Part shown: positions 50,615 to 61,179 of the stretch, piece after piece
How positions within the stretch are numbered: position 1 is the first letter of the stretch
Layout: each line of letters starts with the position of its first letter
NCBI RefSeq assembly: GCF_004341625.1
Contig: NZ_SLZG01000002.1
Coordinates: 496,001 to 560,000 of the forward strand
DNA: 64,000 nucleotides
Source: Rhizobium sp. BK376
Lineage (GTDB): Bacteria > Pseudomonadota > Alphaproteobacteria > Rhizobiales > Rhizobiaceae
Reading direction: 5' to 3'
Position numbers and translations under genes: made by a program
The notes under the pieces: model-generated
Database searches by the model: none
The model's input: only the letters and a program-made list of their open reading frames with translations
Told to the model about the DNA's origin: nothing

Positions 50615-53600
50615 ATGCCGAGTCAGACTTCGCCAGCAATGCCACTTTTCAATGCCCCTTTCGCCGGAGACGACGACCGGCTTCTCAATCGCTTCGCCGA
50701 CGAGCTTTCCTTTTCCGAGAGCCAGGATGCCGCCATCGACAAGCGCGCTTCCGGCATGATCGAGGCAATCCGCGCCAATTCCGGTTCGATCGGCGGGGTC
50801 GAGGATTTCCTGCGCGAATACGGACTTTCAACGCGCGAAGGGCTCGCCCTCATGGTTCTCGCCGAGGCGCTGCTGCGCGTGCCTGACGCGCTGACGCAGG
50901 ACAAGCTGATCGAGGACAAGCTGAAGGAAGGCGGATGGAGCGAGCATGAGGGCAAGGCCGAGAGCTGGTTTGTTTCGGCCTCGGCATGGGCTCTTGGCAT
51001 CTCGGCCCGCATTCTGCGTCCCGGCGACACGCCCGAAGGCGTCGTGCGTGGCCTCGTAAAGCGGCTCGGCCTGCCGACCGTGCGCAATGCGACCAAGCAG
51101 GCGATGCGCTTCCTCGGCTATCATTTCGTTCTCGGCGAAACCATCAAGGATGCGCTGTCGCGCGCCGGCAAGAGCGAGGAGAAGGGCTATCGCCATTCCT
51201 TCGACATGCTGGGCGAGGGTGCCCGCACGGCTGAAGACGCCAAGCGCTATTTCCAGTCCTATGCCATGGCGATCGAGGCGATCGGCACCTGGCTTGCGAA
51301 GAACGGCAAGGGCAAGCAGTTGCCGGATCGCATGGGCATATCAGTCAAGCTTTCGGCGCTGCATCCGCGCTATCTCGCCACCCATCGCGACCGGGTGATG
51401 GAGGAACTCGTACCCGATCTCCTGAAGCTCGCGCAGATGGCCAAGGCCCATCAGCTCAACTTCACCGTCGATGCCGAAGAGGCCGATCGCCTGGAACTGT
51501 CGCTCGACGTCATCGCCGCGGTCTTTGCCGATCCGTCGCTCGACGGCTGGGATGGTTTCGGCCTTGCGATACAGGCCTATCAGAAGCGCGCTGTCGGCGT
51601 TATCGACTATATCGACGAACTCTGCGCTAGATATGATCGCCGGATGATGGTGCGCCTCGTCAAGGGCGCCTATTGGGATACGGAAATCAAGCGAGCGCAG
51701 GAACGCGGTCTCGACGATTATCCGGTCTGGACCCGCAAGCAGGCGACGGACCTTTCCTATCTCGCCTGCGCGCAACATCTGCTTGACAAGCGGGCGCGCA
51801 TCTTCCCGCAATTTGCGACGCACAATGCGCTGACGGTATCCACCATTTTGGAACTGGCCGGCAACGATCGCTCCGGCTTCGAATTCCAGCGCCTGCATGG
51901 CATGGGCGAGGCGCTCTATAACCACCTTCTGTCCGGCAATGACCGGATTGCCTGCCGCATCTATGCGCCTGTTGGCGGCTATCGCGACCTGCTTGCCTAT
52001 CTCGTTCGTCGCCTGCTGGAAAACGGCGCGAACTCCTCATTCGTGGCGATGGCCGGCGACAAGAACGTGCCGATCAAGGCTTTGCTGGAACGGCCGGCCA
52101 CCAAGCTGCAGCTCGATGTCGGCGCAAGCACCCGCAATGGCAAGATCCCCATGCCATTGGATCTCTACGGCAAGCGCAAGAATAGCGCTGGCCTGGAATT
52201 CGGGCATCGTCGGACGCTCGCAAAGCTGCAGGCCAATGTCGGCAAGGGCGCGGGCAACATCAAGGCCGAGCCGCTGATCCCCGGGGTCGTTCTCAAGGGA
52301 TCGGAAGTCCCGGTCGTTTCGCCGTCGGATCACGCAAAGACCGTCGGCACTGTCCACAATGCGACGGCGGCCGATGTTGACAAGGCCTTCGCTGTTGGCG
52401 CCAAGGGCTTCAAGGCCTGGTCGCGCAAGCCTGTCGAAGACCGCGCTGCTGCGCTCGAGCGCATGGCGGATCTTCTGGAAAGCAATCGCGACCGGCTGCT
52501 AGCCCTCTTGGCGGCGGAAGGCGGCAAGACGCTGGATGACGGCATTGCCGAAATCCGCGAGGCGGTCGATTTCTGCCGCTACTATGCCGGAGAGGCGCGC
52601 CGCCATTTCGGTTCGCCACAGAAGATGCCGGGACCGACCGGCGAGGACAATCGCTACCTTTGGCGCGGTCGCGGGGTCTTTGCCTGCATCTCGCCTTGGA
52701 ATTTCCCGCTTGCCATCTTCCTGGGACAGGTTTCTGCAGCGCTGGTGTCCGGCAATGCCGTCATCGCCAAGCCCGCGCCCCAGACACCGCTGATCGCTTA
52801 TGAGGCGGTTAAGCTCTTCCACCAGGCCGGTGTGCCCGAAGACGTGCTGCTGCTCGTGCCCGGAGGCCCCGATGTGGGCGCCGCGATCACCGCGCATCCC
52901 GCCCTGGCTGGCGTTGCCTTTACCGGCTCGACGAAGACCGCCTGGGCGATCAACCGGGCGCTGGCTGCCAAGGATGGCCCGATCGTGCCGCTGATTGCCG
53001 AGACCGGCGGCCTCAATGCGATGATCGTCGATGCGACGGCGCTGTCGGAGCAGGTGGCAGATGACGTCATTCTCTCCGCCTTCCGTTCCGCCGGCCAGCG
53101 CTGCTCGGCGCTGCGGTTGCTGTTCCTGCAGGAAGACGTTGCCGAACAGATGACGACCATGATCGAAGGGGCGGCGCGCGAGTTGAAGCTCGGCGATCCG
53201 AGCCTTGCCAACACCGATGTCGGCCCGATCATCGACGACAAGCAGAAGGCGATGCTGGAAACGCATATTGCCGACATGCAGAAGACGCAGAAGGTGCGCT
53301 TTGCGGGCAAGGCGCCCTCCGGAGGCAGCTTCTTTGCCCCGCACATCGTCGAGCTGGACAAGGCCGGCGCACTGACGAAGGAAGTCTTCGGGCCGGTGCT
53401 GCACATCGTCAAGTGGAAGGCGAGGGACCTGCCGAAGGTGCTCGCCGAGATCGATGCTTCGGGTTACGGCCTGACGCTCGGCGTCCACAGCCGCATCGAG
53501 GCAACGGTGCGTACCGTCGCCGATGCCCTCGACACCGGCAACGTCTACGTCAACCGCAATATGATCGGCGCGGTCGTCGGCACGCAGCCATTCGGCGGCT

Positions 53601-53734
53601 CCGGCTTGTCGGGCACCGGCTTCAAGGCGGGCGGCCCAGCCTATTTGCTGCGGTTTGCGCTGGAGCAGGTCGTCTCGGTCAACACCGCAGCGGCGGGCGG
53701 AAATGCCAGCCTTATTGCGATGGGAGAAGGCTGA
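50615..53734 (+). CDS. putA: bifunctional proline dehydrogenase / P5C dehydrogenase
   Basis: 1039 aa. It oxidises proline to glutamate in two steps with an internal channel. The N-terminal helical and FAD-binding PRODH barrel (about 150-480) has [34 protein letters not shown] and FATHNA. The NAD-dependent P5CDH domain (about 560-1020) has [35 protein letters not shown] (Glu) and GQRCSALR (catalytic Cys). It is shorter than the 1320-aa E. coli PutA and has no N-terminal RHH repressor domain, consistent with a separate PutR regulator. Confidence 0.95.
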   Translation: MPSQTSPAMPLFNAPFAGDDDRLLNRFADELSFSESQDAAIDKRASGMIEAIRANSGSIGGVEDFLREYGLSTREGLALMVLAEALLRVPDALTQDKLIEDKLKEGGWSEHEGKAESWFVSASAWALGISARILRPGDTPEGVVRGLVKRLGLPTVRNATKQAMRFLGYHFVLGETIKDALSRAGKSEEKGYRHSFDMLGEGARTAEDAKRYFQSYAMAIEAIGTWLAKNGKGKQLPDRMGISVKLSALHPRYLATHRDRVMEELVPDLLKLAQMAKAHQLNFTVDAEEADRLELSLDVIAAVFADPSLDGWDGFGLAIQAYQKRAVGVIDYIDELCARYDRRMMVRLVKGAYWDTEIKRAQERGLDDYPVWTRKQATDLSYLACAQHLLDKRARIFPQFATHNALTVSTILELAGNDRSGFEFQRLHGMGEALYNHLLSGNDRIACRIYAPVGGYRDLLAYLVRRLLENGANSSFVAMAGDKNVPIKALLERPATKLQLDVGASTRNGKIPMPLDLYGKRKNSAGLEFGHRRTLAKLQANVGKGAGNIKAEPLIPGVVLKGSEVPVVSPSDHAKTVGTVHNATAADVDKAFAVGAKGFKAWSRKPVEDRAAALERMADLLESNRDRLLALLAAEGGKTLDDGIAEIREAVDFCRYYAGEARRHFGSPQKMPGPTGEDNRYLWRGRGVFACISPWNFPLAIFLGQVSAALVSGNAVIAKPAPQTPLIAYEAVKLFHQAGVPEDVLLLVPGGPDVGAAITAHPALAGVAFTGSTKTAWAINRALAAKDGPIVPLIAETGGLNAMIVDATALSEQVADDVILSAFRSAGQRCSALRLLFLQEDVAEQMTTMIEGAARELKLGDPSLANTDVGPIIDDKQKAMLETHIADMQKTQKVRFAGKAPSGGSFFAPHIVELDKAGALTKEVFGPVLHIVKWKARDLPKVLAEIDASGYGLTLGVHSRIEATVRTVADALDTGNVYVNRNMIGAVVGTQPFGGSGLSGTGFKAGGPAYLLRFALEQVVSVNTAAAGGNASLIAMGEG

Positions 53735-53833
53735 GCCGCGAAAACGTCCGGGTCGAGCGCTTGTGACTTGCAGAAGCCTAGCGTCATTGCTATCGATCGC
53801 TGAAATGCGGCTGCAACCGGTGTTTCAGGTTTG

Positions 53834-54895
53834 ATGATCCCAGTCCTTTTTCGTCGGCTTTTGTCCTGGTGCCGTGATGGGGCGATGTGCGTTGCCGCAG
53901 CGTCGTTGCTTGCAGTTGCGCCTCTCGGTTCGGTCAATGCGGAGGACTCTCCGCTCGACCGGCCCATGGAGTTCGTGCTCGTTCATGGCGATGCGGCCTA
54001 TTGCGATCGTGACGGGACATGTGCGGACTGGATCGCGGCCGAAGGGCAGATCAAGGCCGATACGCCCAAGAAGCTGCAGAAAATCCTGAAGACGGTCGGC
54101 AAGAAAAAGCTGCCGATCATCGTCCGCTCTCCCGGTGGCGACGTCGCCGCCGCGATGGAGATGGGCTTGGTGATCCGCAAAAAAGGCCTGTCCGTCGCCG
54201 TTGGCGGCAGCAGGTTGTCCGGATGCGGCTTTACCGATCCGTTCTGCACGTCAGGACGGGGCAAGGATGGTTCGGCAACGGGTGAGGTCTATTCTTCGGG
54301 TGCTGTATGCTTTTCAGCCTGTCCGTTGCTGCTCGCAGGTGGTGTTCGGCGCATCGCCAGCCCCTTCGCGCTGATCGGCGTGCATCAGATCACCACCACC
54401 TACCGCGAGGAGCGCGTCCGCTATCGCACCGAATACCAGATGGTCAATGGCCGGAAGAAGATCCTTTCGCAGAAGGAAATCGGCCGCAAGATCGTCGGCC
54501 AGCACGATACGACCAAGCTCGGCAAGAAGCAGAAGGCGGCGCTGATCGCCTATCTCGACAAGATGGGCATCGACGACGCGATCTTCGACATGATGATGAG
54601 CGCCACGCCTTCTTCCATCCGGTTGATCAAACAGGATGAGGCCATCCAGATCAAGATGACGACGGAGCAGGAATCGGCTGACGACCTCGTTCTCGTCAAT
54701 GGTTGCGCCGACGGCAAGACGATTGCGAGCTGCATCGCTGCCCTGCATCCTGCGCCACCGACACCGCCGCCGGCCCCGGTTTCCACGCCGCCCGTGCTGC
54801 CGGCAACGGACCCGGCGCCTCAGACGCCGGCGCAGCCTTCTCCATCACAGCCCGTCCAATTGCCGACAACAGGAAGCGACGAAGTCATTCTTTGA
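53834..54895 (+). CDS. exported ClpP/crotonase-fold-like protein
   Basis: 353 aa from the ATG at 53834. Signal peptide (MIPVLFRRLL... cleavage near VNA-ED). The domain at about 45-200 has the ClpP-superfamily arrangement: IVRSPGGDVAAAMEMG (oxyanion strand), an SGAVCFSACPLLLAGG segment where ClpP-type enzymes place the nucleophile Ser, and IGVHQI with a His in the usual next position. Several Cys (CGFTDPFC, CFSAC) could form disulfides. A Pro-rich C-terminal tail (PPTPPPAPVSTPP) follows. Proteolytic activity is not proven; I know similar proteins in rhizobia only as hypothetical. Confidence 0.72.
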   Translation: MIPVLFRRLLSWCRDGAMCVAAASLLAVAPLGSVNAEDSPLDRPMEFVLVHGDAAYCDRDGTCADWIAAEGQIKADTPKKLQKILKTVGKKKLPIIVRSPGGDVAAAMEMGLVIRKKGLSVAVGGSRLSGCGFTDPFCTSGRGKDGSATGEVYSSGAVCFSACPLLLAGGVRRIASPFALIGVHQITTTYREERVRYRTEYQMVNGRKKILSQKEIGRKIVGQHDTTKLGKKQKAALIAYLDKMGIDDAIFDMMMSATPSSIRLIKQDEAIQIKMTTEQESADDLVLVNGCADGKTIASCIAALHPAPPTPPPAPVSTPPVLPATDPAPQTPAQPSPSQPVQLPTTGSDEVIL

Positions 54896-55424
54896 CTTCG
54901 GTTGCGGGCTTGGCTGAGTAATCCTTGCCCTTCGCCTTTGCCATGATCTGCTCTAGGAAGCCCAGCAGCAGCGCAGACACCACGAATGCGAGGTGGATGA
55001 AGGTGAGCCACATCAGCTTGCTGTTGTCATATTGCGTGACATTGAGGAAGACCTGCAGCAGGTGGATCGAGGAGATGGCGACGATCGAGGAGGCGACCTT
55101 GATCTTCAGACTGCCGCTGTCGAGCTTGCCGATGAAGGAAACCTTTTCATCCGGCTCGTCGAAGCGGCTGACGAAGTTTTCGTAGCCCGAGATCATCACC
55201 ATCACGATCAGGCTTGCCACCAGCGCCGCGTCGATGAGGCCGAGCATGGCCAGGATCATGTCCGCCTCCTCGTAATCGAAGACATGGATGGCGACCTTGA
55301 GGAACTTGTAGCCGAAGGACAGGGCATAGAGCGCAAGAGCGGCTGCGAGGCCGATATAGAAGACGACGAGAATCCAGCGGCTCGACAGGATGATTCGCTC
55401 GACCAGCAGTTCCAGGGATTTCAT
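54885..55424 (-). CDS. UPF0114 (YqhA-like) membrane protein
   Basis: 179 aa with about four TM helices, opening [21 protein letters not shown] and ending [15 protein letters not shown], the pattern of UPF0114/TIGR00645 proteins. Function unknown; some relatives accompany redox or potassium systems. It overlaps the ClpP-like gene tail-to-tail by 11 bp and is divergent from the formate-tetrahydrofolate ligase gene. Confidence 0.85.
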   Translation of the reverse strand: MKSLELLVERIILSSRWILVVFYIGLAAALALYALSFGYKFLKVAIHVFDYEEADMILAMLGLIDAALVASLIVMVMISGYENFVSRFDEPDEKVSFIGKLDSGSLKIKVASSIVAISSIHLLQVFLNVTQYDNSKLMWLTFIHLAFVVSALLLGFLEQIMAKAKGKDYSAKPATEVKE

Positions 55425-55647
55425 CTCGTTGCGGCTCCGTCGTTTTGGTTTTGGTGCTTTGGCTTTCGAGCAAGAATTAAGGTATCCGCGTGTCGATCTG
55501 CAAGCCCAGCTCTATTTTGGCTGCTTTAGATACAGCCTGAAGGCGACGTTTACGCGTCTCATAGCGGCAAATCTGTTCACGGCCGCCTCTTTTTCGGTTA
55601 TTGCCAAGCCAAGGCGACATGCGCCGATCAGTCTATGGGGAAGTGTC

Positions 55648-57327
55648 ATGGCAGTGGTGAAATCCGATATTGAAATTGCGCGCGCGGCAGTCAAAAAGCC
55701 GATCTACGAGATCGGCGACCGGCTCGGCATTCCGGCGGATCAGCTGGCTCCCTATGGCCATGACAAGGCAAAGATCAGCGCCAATTTCATTGCATCCCAG
55801 GAAGGCAAGAAAGACGGAAGACTGATCCTTGTTACCGCGATCAACCCGACCCCCGCAGGCGAGGGCAAGACCACCACGACGGTCGGCCTCGGCGACGGGC
55901 TGAACCGCATCGGCAAAAACGCTGTCATCTGCGTGCGCGAGCCTTCGCTCGGCCCCTGCTTCGGCACCAAGGGTGGCGCTGCCGGCGGCGGCTATGCACA
56001 GGTCGTGCCGATGGAAGACATCAACCTGCATTTCACCGGCGACTTCCACGCCATCACCTCGGCGCACAATCTGCTCGCCGCGATGGTCGACAACCACATC
56101 TATTGGGGCAATGCGCTCAACATCGACAGTCGCCGCGTGACCTGGCGGCGAGTGATGGACATGAACGATCGGGCGCTACGCGAAATCGTCTCCTCGCTCG
56201 GCGGCGTTGCCAACGGCTTTCCGCGCGAGAGCGGCTTCGACATCACGGTCGCTTCCGAAGTCATGGCGATCCTCTGCCTTGCTTCCGACCTGAAGGATCT
56301 GGAGCGGCGGCTGGGCGAGATTATCGTCGGCTATCGCCGTGACCGGTCACCGGTCTATGCCCGCGACCTGAAGGCTGACGGAGCCATGGCTGTGCTTTTG
56401 AAGGATGCCATGCAGCCGAACCTCGTGCAGACGCTGGAGAACAACCCGGCGCTCGTCCATGGCGGACCCTTTGCCAATATCGCCCACGGCTGCAATTCCG
56501 TCATCGCCACGCGCACGGCGCTGAAACTCGTCGACTATGTCGTGACCGAAGCAGGTTTCGGCGCGGATCTCGGCGCTGAGAAATTCTTCGACATCAAGTG
56601 CCGCAAGGCCGGCCTGAAGCCGGATGCAGCCGTCATCGTCGCGACCGTGCGGGCGCTGAAGATGAATGGCGGGGTCGCCAAGGAAGATCTGGGAACGGAG
56701 AATGTCGCGGCGCTGGTGAAGGGTTGCTCCAATCTCGGCCGGCATCTTGCGAATGTCCGCAAGTTCGGCGTTCCCGTCGTCGTCGCCATCAACCACTTCA
56801 CTTCGGATACCGATGCGGAGGTCGCCGCCGTGCAGAATTATGTCTCGCGGCTCGGCGCCGAAGCGATCCTCTGCCGCCACTGGGCAGAAGGCTCTGCCGG
56901 TATCGAGGACCTTGCCTATAAGGTAGTGGAGCTTGCCGAATCCGGCCAGGCGAAATTCCAGCCGCTCTATCCCGACGATCTCTCGCTGTTCGAAAAGATC
57001 GAAATCGTCGCCTCGAAGATCTATCACGCGGGCGAAGTGACGGCCGACAAGGCGGTGCGCGATCAGCTGATCGCCTGGGAGGAGCGGGGCTACGGCCACT
57101 TGCCTGTCTGCATCGCCAAGACCCAATATTCCTTCTCGACGGATCCCAATCTGCGCGGCGCGCCGGAGGGGCATGTCGTTCACGTTCGCGAAGTCAGGCT
57201 CTCGGCCGGTGCCGGCTTCGTCGTCGCTATCACCGGCGAAATCCGCACCATGCCGGGCCTACCGAGCGTGCCTTCCGCCGAGCGGATTTTCCTGAATGAT
57301 CAGGGGTATGTGGAAGGGTTGTTTTAG
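55648..57327 (+). CDS. fhs: formate--tetrahydrofolate ligase
   Basis: 559 aa from the ATG at 55648 (GGGGAAG upstream); the frame is open to 55390, but that part is not family sequence. It makes 10-formyl-THF from formate, THF and ATP. Motifs: [18 protein letters not shown] (P-loop), [20 protein letters not shown] (in part), [19 protein letters not shown] and the [14 protein letters not shown] folate-site region. Likely used for one-carbon units from formate or methylated compounds. Confidence 0.96.
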   Translation: MAVVKSDIEIARAAVKKPIYEIGDRLGIPADQLAPYGHDKAKISANFIASQEGKKDGRLILVTAINPTPAGEGKTTTTVGLGDGLNRIGKNAVICVREPSLGPCFGTKGGAAGGGYAQVVPMEDINLHFTGDFHAITSAHNLLAAMVDNHIYWGNALNIDSRRVTWRRVMDMNDRALREIVSSLGGVANGFPRESGFDITVASEVMAILCLASDLKDLERRLGEIIVGYRRDRSPVYARDLKADGAMAVLLKDAMQPNLVQTLENNPALVHGGPFANIAHGCNSVIATRTALKLVDYVVTEAGFGADLGAEKFFDIKCRKAGLKPDAAVIVATVRALKMNGGVAKEDLGTENVAALVKGCSNLGRHLANVRKFGVPVVVAINHFTSDTDAEVAAVQNYVSRLGAEAILCRHWAEGSAGIEDLAYKVVELAESGQAKFQPLYPDDLSLFEKIEIVASKIYHAGEVTADKAVRDQLIAWEERGYGHLPVCIAKTQYSFSTDPNLRGAPEGHVVHVREVRLSAGAGFVVAITGEIRTMPGLPSVPSAERIFLNDQGYVEGLF

Positions 57328-57415
57328 ACGGCCGGACACTTGATGTTCTGATTCGAGCATCTGCCGATCTGATTCAGGTTGGAATCATAAGCCTCGGAAA
57401 TCACGTTGCTTTCCA

Positions 57416-58261
57416 TCAATGGCAATACCTAAATCCGCCGTGTCTTTCGATGACGTCGAGGTGGAAATGGTGCTCGTGGTTGGCGTCACTTTCGGGGTCG
57501 AGGACCGTGGTGAAGTAGAGGCAGCCGGCGGCGCTGACGGCGCGCTGGAAGGCGCCTGTCAGCGTTGAATCTTCCTTGCGCGGTTGGACTGCGACAACCG
57601 TGCCGTCCTGGAAGGTGAAGCTTGCGACATCGACCGCGTTGCCGCGGGCGTGTTCGGAGATCTTGCCCGTCGTCGCGTTGTTGCGTAGGCGGCAGATATA
57701 GGTCGAGGCCTGGTTGATGGTGACGATCGGACCGGCATCTTTCAACGCCACTTCGCCGGATGGTATGACGCTCTGTTTCATCCAGTGGGCAAGCGCCAGC
57801 GCAGTCTGGCAGCGTATCGTGCCTTCCGGTTTCAGCTTGATGCCGGGCAGTGCCTCCGTCAGCGAGATCGGCTTGTCAATGCCGCAACCATTGCCGTCGT
57901 CGATCCGCGGGACGTCCTTGAACACAGCGCCCATCGCCTGAAGCTCTTTTTCGCATTCTTGATGCTCGTCCTCGGGCTCCGATGCAATCGTAAGGGGCGG
58001 CTTTGGCGGCCCCTGCATTTCGCCCGTCTTCTCTTCTGCCGGCGCGGTTTCATCTGGCGCTTGCTCTGCATCGGCGGGGGCGGCAGGCTTTTCTCCCGCA
58101 GGTTTTTCAGCCGGCTTTTCCTGCGGTACCGGCGTTTCTGAAGGCGTGGGCTGAGTGTCTTCCGTATCCGGTTTTGTCTCGGGCAGGGGGCCGGTCTCCG
58201 GCAAGGAAGTGCCTGTCAAAATGCCGAGGCAGGCAAAGGCAAGCATCGTCTTCAACCGCAT
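57416..58261 (-). CDS. extensin-like C-terminal domain protein (exported)
   Basis: 281 aa from the ATG at 58261 (GAGGAACGAG before it); the frame is open 47 codons further. Short signal sequence, then a Pro/Glu-rich linker with PETKPDTEDT- and PAEKPAGEKPA-type repeats (about 20-105). The extensin-like domain (about 120-280) has four or more Cys, ISEHARGNAVDVASF and DPESDANHEHHFHLDV, the conserved motifs of PF06904. The histidines suggest a metallopeptidase-like site, as in D-Ala-D-Ala carboxypeptidases. Probably acts in the periplasm on the cell wall. Confidence 0.85.
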   Translation of the reverse strand: MRLKTMLAFACLGILTGTSLPETGPLPETKPDTEDTQPTPSETPVPQEKPAEKPAGEKPAAPADAEQAPDETAPAEEKTGEMQGPPKPPLTIASEPEDEHQECEKELQAMGAVFKDVPRIDDGNGCGIDKPISLTEALPGIKLKPEGTIRCQTALALAHWMKQSVIPSGEVALKDAGPIVTINQASTYICRLRNNATTGKISEHARGNAVDVASFTFQDGTVVAVQPRKEDSTLTGAFQRAVSAAGCLYFTTVLDPESDANHEHHFHLDVIERHGGFRYCH

Positions 58262-58541
58262 CTCGTTCCTCACCCATTGGTGGTATCGCTCGGGGAAAGA
58301 ACGCGCTGGCAGCGGTTTTCGTTGCAATTTCGCAACGAGGGCATGTTCGCCTTTAAATATGATGATTTTAATCATGTTTATGAGCGGTCGATATATTGAC
58401 AATCATACTCATGTTTTTTATGCGGCAGAACGAAGGCGGAAATTGCTCCGTCTCTCTCTAAGAACGAACCCAGCCAGCCCCTTGGAAAGCCCTGCGCAGA
58501 CCGACCAGCCAGCCCGGTGATATCACTCGAAAGGAATGGTT
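58262..58541. promoter_or_regulatory. divergent promoter region, extensin-like gene / TonB receptor
   Basis: A 280-bp gap. AT-rich between 58350 and 58425. An IRO-box match (TGA-N9-TCA) is at 58397-58411. AAGGA at 58531-58535 is the ribosome-binding site for the receptor. Nothing else is recognised. Confidence 0.6.
58397..58411 (+). promoter_or_regulatory. IRO-box match (RirA-type iron-responsive operator)
   Basis: TGACAATCATACTCA fits the TGA-N9-TCA IRO box bound by RirA upstream of iron-uptake genes in Rhizobium. It lies about 130 bp before the TonB-receptor start in the AT-rich promoter zone, next to the likely -10/-35 sequences. The motif is short enough to occur by chance, but gene context supports it. 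Confidence 0.6.
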
Positions 58542-60758
58542 ATGGTGGTCCGGCGATCGCGCTCGGTTCTCTTGGCGTGCACGGCGTTTCTGGCGCTCGG
58601 CACGGTATCTTTTGCGCAGCAGGCAGGCAGCACGACGAAGACCGATGCCGGGGACAACAAGGACGCGACGACGCTGCAAAAGATCGTCGTGAAGGGCGCG
58701 AGGCCGAAGAAGGATCCTGTCGCGGATACGCCGCTCGCGTCGCAGACGACGGCCGACGAGATCAACAACAAGCAGATCAATCGCATCGAGGATCTCGGCC
58801 GTAGCACCGAGCTCGGCGTCGGCTTTGACCGTACGAGCGGCAGCGTCAATATCCGCGGTTTGGAAGACGACCGCGTGCTCACGACGATCGACGGAATTCC
58901 GATCCCCTATATGCTCGATGGCGCTCGCGGCGCCGATGGCGGTATCAACAGCTTCAACTTCAACACGCTGTCGACGGTGGATGTCGTGCGCGGCGCCGAT
59001 TCCAGCCGTGCCGGTGGCGGTGCCCTTGGCGGCGCACTGGTGTTGCGCACGCTGGAGCCGGAAGATTTGATCGATCCGGGCAAGACCTGGGGCGGCGTCT
59101 TCAAGCTGGATTACAACGGCGACGACCGCAGCTTCGGCGGCTCGGCCGCTATTGCCAAGCGGATCGACAACACCGCTGTGCTCTTCCAGGGCGGCTATAC
59201 CAAGGGACATGAGCTGGAAAGCAACGGCGATGTCGGCGGATACGGCGCGACGCGCACCGAGGCGAACCCGGCCGATTACAACAGCCGCAACTATCTCTTC
59301 AAGCTGCGCCAATATACCGACGGCGCCGGTACTTTCGGCCTGACGGCCGAGCATTACGACAAGGACCAGACGACGGATCTGAAGAGTGCCCAGAGCCTGA
59401 CGGGCAACTACCGCCCCGGCCAGGACAGCGGCTCCGAAGACATCAAGCGAGACCGTGTGTCGCTTGACTATAACTTCGAGTCGACCGACGACGACTCCCT
59501 GTTCGACACGGCGAATGCGGTCTTCTACTGGCAGCGCTTGCTGCGCGAGGATGGTCAGGATGCTTACCGCTACACCTCGGTCATCGGTGACTACTGGCGC
59601 CGCAACACCATGGAAGACCGCACCTTCGGCTTCAACGGCAATGCCTCGAAGTCCTTCGACACAGGAACCCTGCATCACAAGGTGACCTTCGGCCTCGACG
59701 CTTCCTTCACCAAGACGACGCAATATTCGGCTGGTGATGACAGCTGCGGGCCGGGACCATTCTCACCCTTCAGTACCTGCAGCTTCCTGCACACCAACCA
59801 GTCCGATATGCCTGACGTGGACGGCAAGAAGATCGGCGGCTTCATCGACGACAAGATCGCGCTTGGCGATAGCCGCTTCTCACTGACGCCCGGCTTGCGC
59901 TTCGACTGGTATGACTACACGCCGAAGAACACACAGGCCTACCAGGACAGCTCCAACTATAACGGGCTCGAGCCCGGCCAGTCCGACAACCGCTTCTCGC
60001 CGAAGCTTCGCGCCTCGTTCGAGCCGCAGAACGACATGGAATTCTATGCGCAGTGGGCCATGGCCTTCCGTGCGCCGAACGTCACCGAACTCTACGAGAA
60101 CTACGGCGTTCCGGGCGGCTATCTGAGTATCGGCAATCCCGATCTCAAGCCCGAGACGAGCAATGGCATCGAAGTCGGCGCCAATCTCGGCGACCAGGAT
60201 TTCGGCGGCCATCTCGGCGTCTTCTATAACCGCTACAAGAACTTCATCGACACCTACAGCGTCCCCGATACGACGGGCACCTATCCGCTCGGCATCACCG
60301 AATACTTCAACCGCGCCAATGTCCGCATCTATGGTTTCGAGGCGAATGCCCACAAGACCTTCAATAACGGCATCCATATCAACGGCGCTTTTGCCTATGC
60401 TAACGGCCGGGACATGGACACGGGCGAATACGTGAACTCGGTCGCGCCGGCCAAGGGCTCGATCGGCGTCGGCTATGCGACCGACACATGGGGTACCGAT
60501 GTGACCTTCATCGCGGCGGCGAGAGATTTCGACAAGAGCGGCAATACCTATCGCGTTCCCGGATACGGCATCGTCGATCTGACCGGCTGGTGGCAGCCAG
60601 AGAAGCTGAAAGGCCTGCGCGTCAATGCCGGCGTCTACAACGTCTTCGATCAGACCTACTACGACGCACTCAACACGCAGGGCACGCTCTCGCAGGCGCG
60701 GGAGTTCTATTCCGAGCCCGGCCGGACCTTCAAGATCTCGCTCGTCCAGCGCTTCTGA
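58542..60758 (+). CDS. TonB-dependent outer-membrane receptor, heme/hemoglobin-receptor type
   Basis: 738 aa from the ATG at 58542 (AAGGA 6 nt upstream); an ATG two codons earlier is possible. Signal peptide ending near SFAQQ. The plug has TTADEINNKQINRIED and GSVNIRGLEDDRVLTTIDGIPIPYM (in parts), as in HemR/ShmR receptors. The 22-strand barrel contains FRAPNVTELYENY and GNPDLKPETS, the FRAP and NPDL boxes of heme receptors, and ends in SLVQRF. The His that normally lies between those two boxes is absent. No hmuPSTUV genes follow in the window. Ligand: heme or another iron chelate. Confidence 0.85.
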   Translation: MVVRRSRSVLLACTAFLALGTVSFAQQAGSTTKTDAGDNKDATTLQKIVVKGARPKKDPVADTPLASQTTADEINNKQINRIEDLGRSTELGVGFDRTSGSVNIRGLEDDRVLTTIDGIPIPYMLDGARGADGGINSFNFNTLSTVDVVRGADSSRAGGGALGGALVLRTLEPEDLIDPGKTWGGVFKLDYNGDDRSFGGSAAIAKRIDNTAVLFQGGYTKGHELESNGDVGGYGATRTEANPADYNSRNYLFKLRQYTDGAGTFGLTAEHYDKDQTTDLKSAQSLTGNYRPGQDSGSEDIKRDRVSLDYNFESTDDDSLFDTANAVFYWQRLLREDGQDAYRYTSVIGDYWRRNTMEDRTFGFNGNASKSFDTGTLHHKVTFGLDASFTKTTQYSAGDDSCGPGPFSPFSTCSFLHTNQSDMPDVDGKKIGGFIDDKIALGDSRFSLTPGLRFDWYDYTPKNTQAYQDSSNYNGLEPGQSDNRFSPKLRASFEPQNDMEFYAQWAMAFRAPNVTELYENYGVPGGYLSIGNPDLKPETSNGIEVGANLGDQDFGGHLGVFYNRYKNFIDTYSVPDTTGTYPLGITEYFNRANVRIYGFEANAHKTFNNGIHINGAFAYANGRDMDTGEYVNSVAPAKGSIGVGYATDTWGTDVTFIAAARDFDKSGNTYRVPGYGIVDLTGWWQPEKLKGLRVNAGVYNVFDQTYYDALNTQGTLSQAREFYSEPGRTFKISLVQRF

Positions 60759-60784
60759 TCACAGGTTTGCAGCCTGACCAACCT

Positions 60785-60812
60785 GGGCGGTGCTGCGGCA
60801 TCGCCCTTTTTT
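60785..60812 (+). terminator. rho-independent terminator of TonB receptor gene
   Basis: GGGCGGTGC, loop TGCG, GCATCGCCC and six Ts: a 9-bp stem with one G-U pair, about 27 bp after the receptor stop. Confidence 0.9.
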
Positions 60813-60838
60813 GTCTGCGCCATCCGATGCCTGGAGTT

Positions 60839-61179
60839 GTGCGCTGCGCGCAGTGATGGTATTGAAAGCGCACAGTTTCTTGAAAAGAAAGGAGGGCCGC
60901 AAAATGATCACATATTTCTGGCGCAATCGCCAGTTCGGCCCGAGACATGCCCTGCGGATGCGTTTGCAGGGCTGATCAGAGGCTGTAGCTCACTCATATC
61001 CTTTCTGGTCTGCCCTTGATGGCAAGGCGGCGCCGAACACTTCGCGTTCGTGTGTCTGCTCCCTGACAATTACCGAGAAAAACGGCCGATGCCACAATGA
61101 TGCATCGGCCCGGCATCAACCTCAGCGATCCCTGGACGGGCGCGAGCTGACGTCTCCTCGGATAGACCAGAGAACGATC
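60839..61179 (+). other. leader region upstream of ABC-F gene
   Basis: About 340 bp without a recognised gene. It contains a hairpin with GTGCGCT (60839-60845) and AGCGCAC (60867-60873), the small ORF at 60904-60975, and a second hairpin GGCCGATGC/GCATCGGCC (61084-61110). A further small reading frame at 61097-61150 has no ribosome-binding site. ABC-F genes are often controlled by leader ORFs and attenuation, so this region deserves that reading. Confidence 0.45.
60904..60975 (+). CDS. small ORF with strong ribosome-binding site
   Basis: 23 codons (MITYFWRNRQFGPRHALRMR...). AAAGGAGGG ends 7 nt before the ATG, one of the best ribosome-binding sites in the window. The product is basic with aromatic residues near the start. 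It ends over 200 bp before the ABC-F start. It could be a leader peptide or a genuine small protein; I know no homologue. Confidence 0.4.
   Translation: MITYFWRNRQFGPRHALRMRLQG

Noticed and set aside
58458..59723. Minus-strand ORF opposite the TonB receptor
   Set aside because: Shadow of a receptor with signal peptide, plug and barrel motifs.
61097..61150. 17-codon ORF directly before the ABC-F gene
   Set aside because: No ribosome-binding site and it lies partly inside a hairpin; less convincing than the ORF at 60904.
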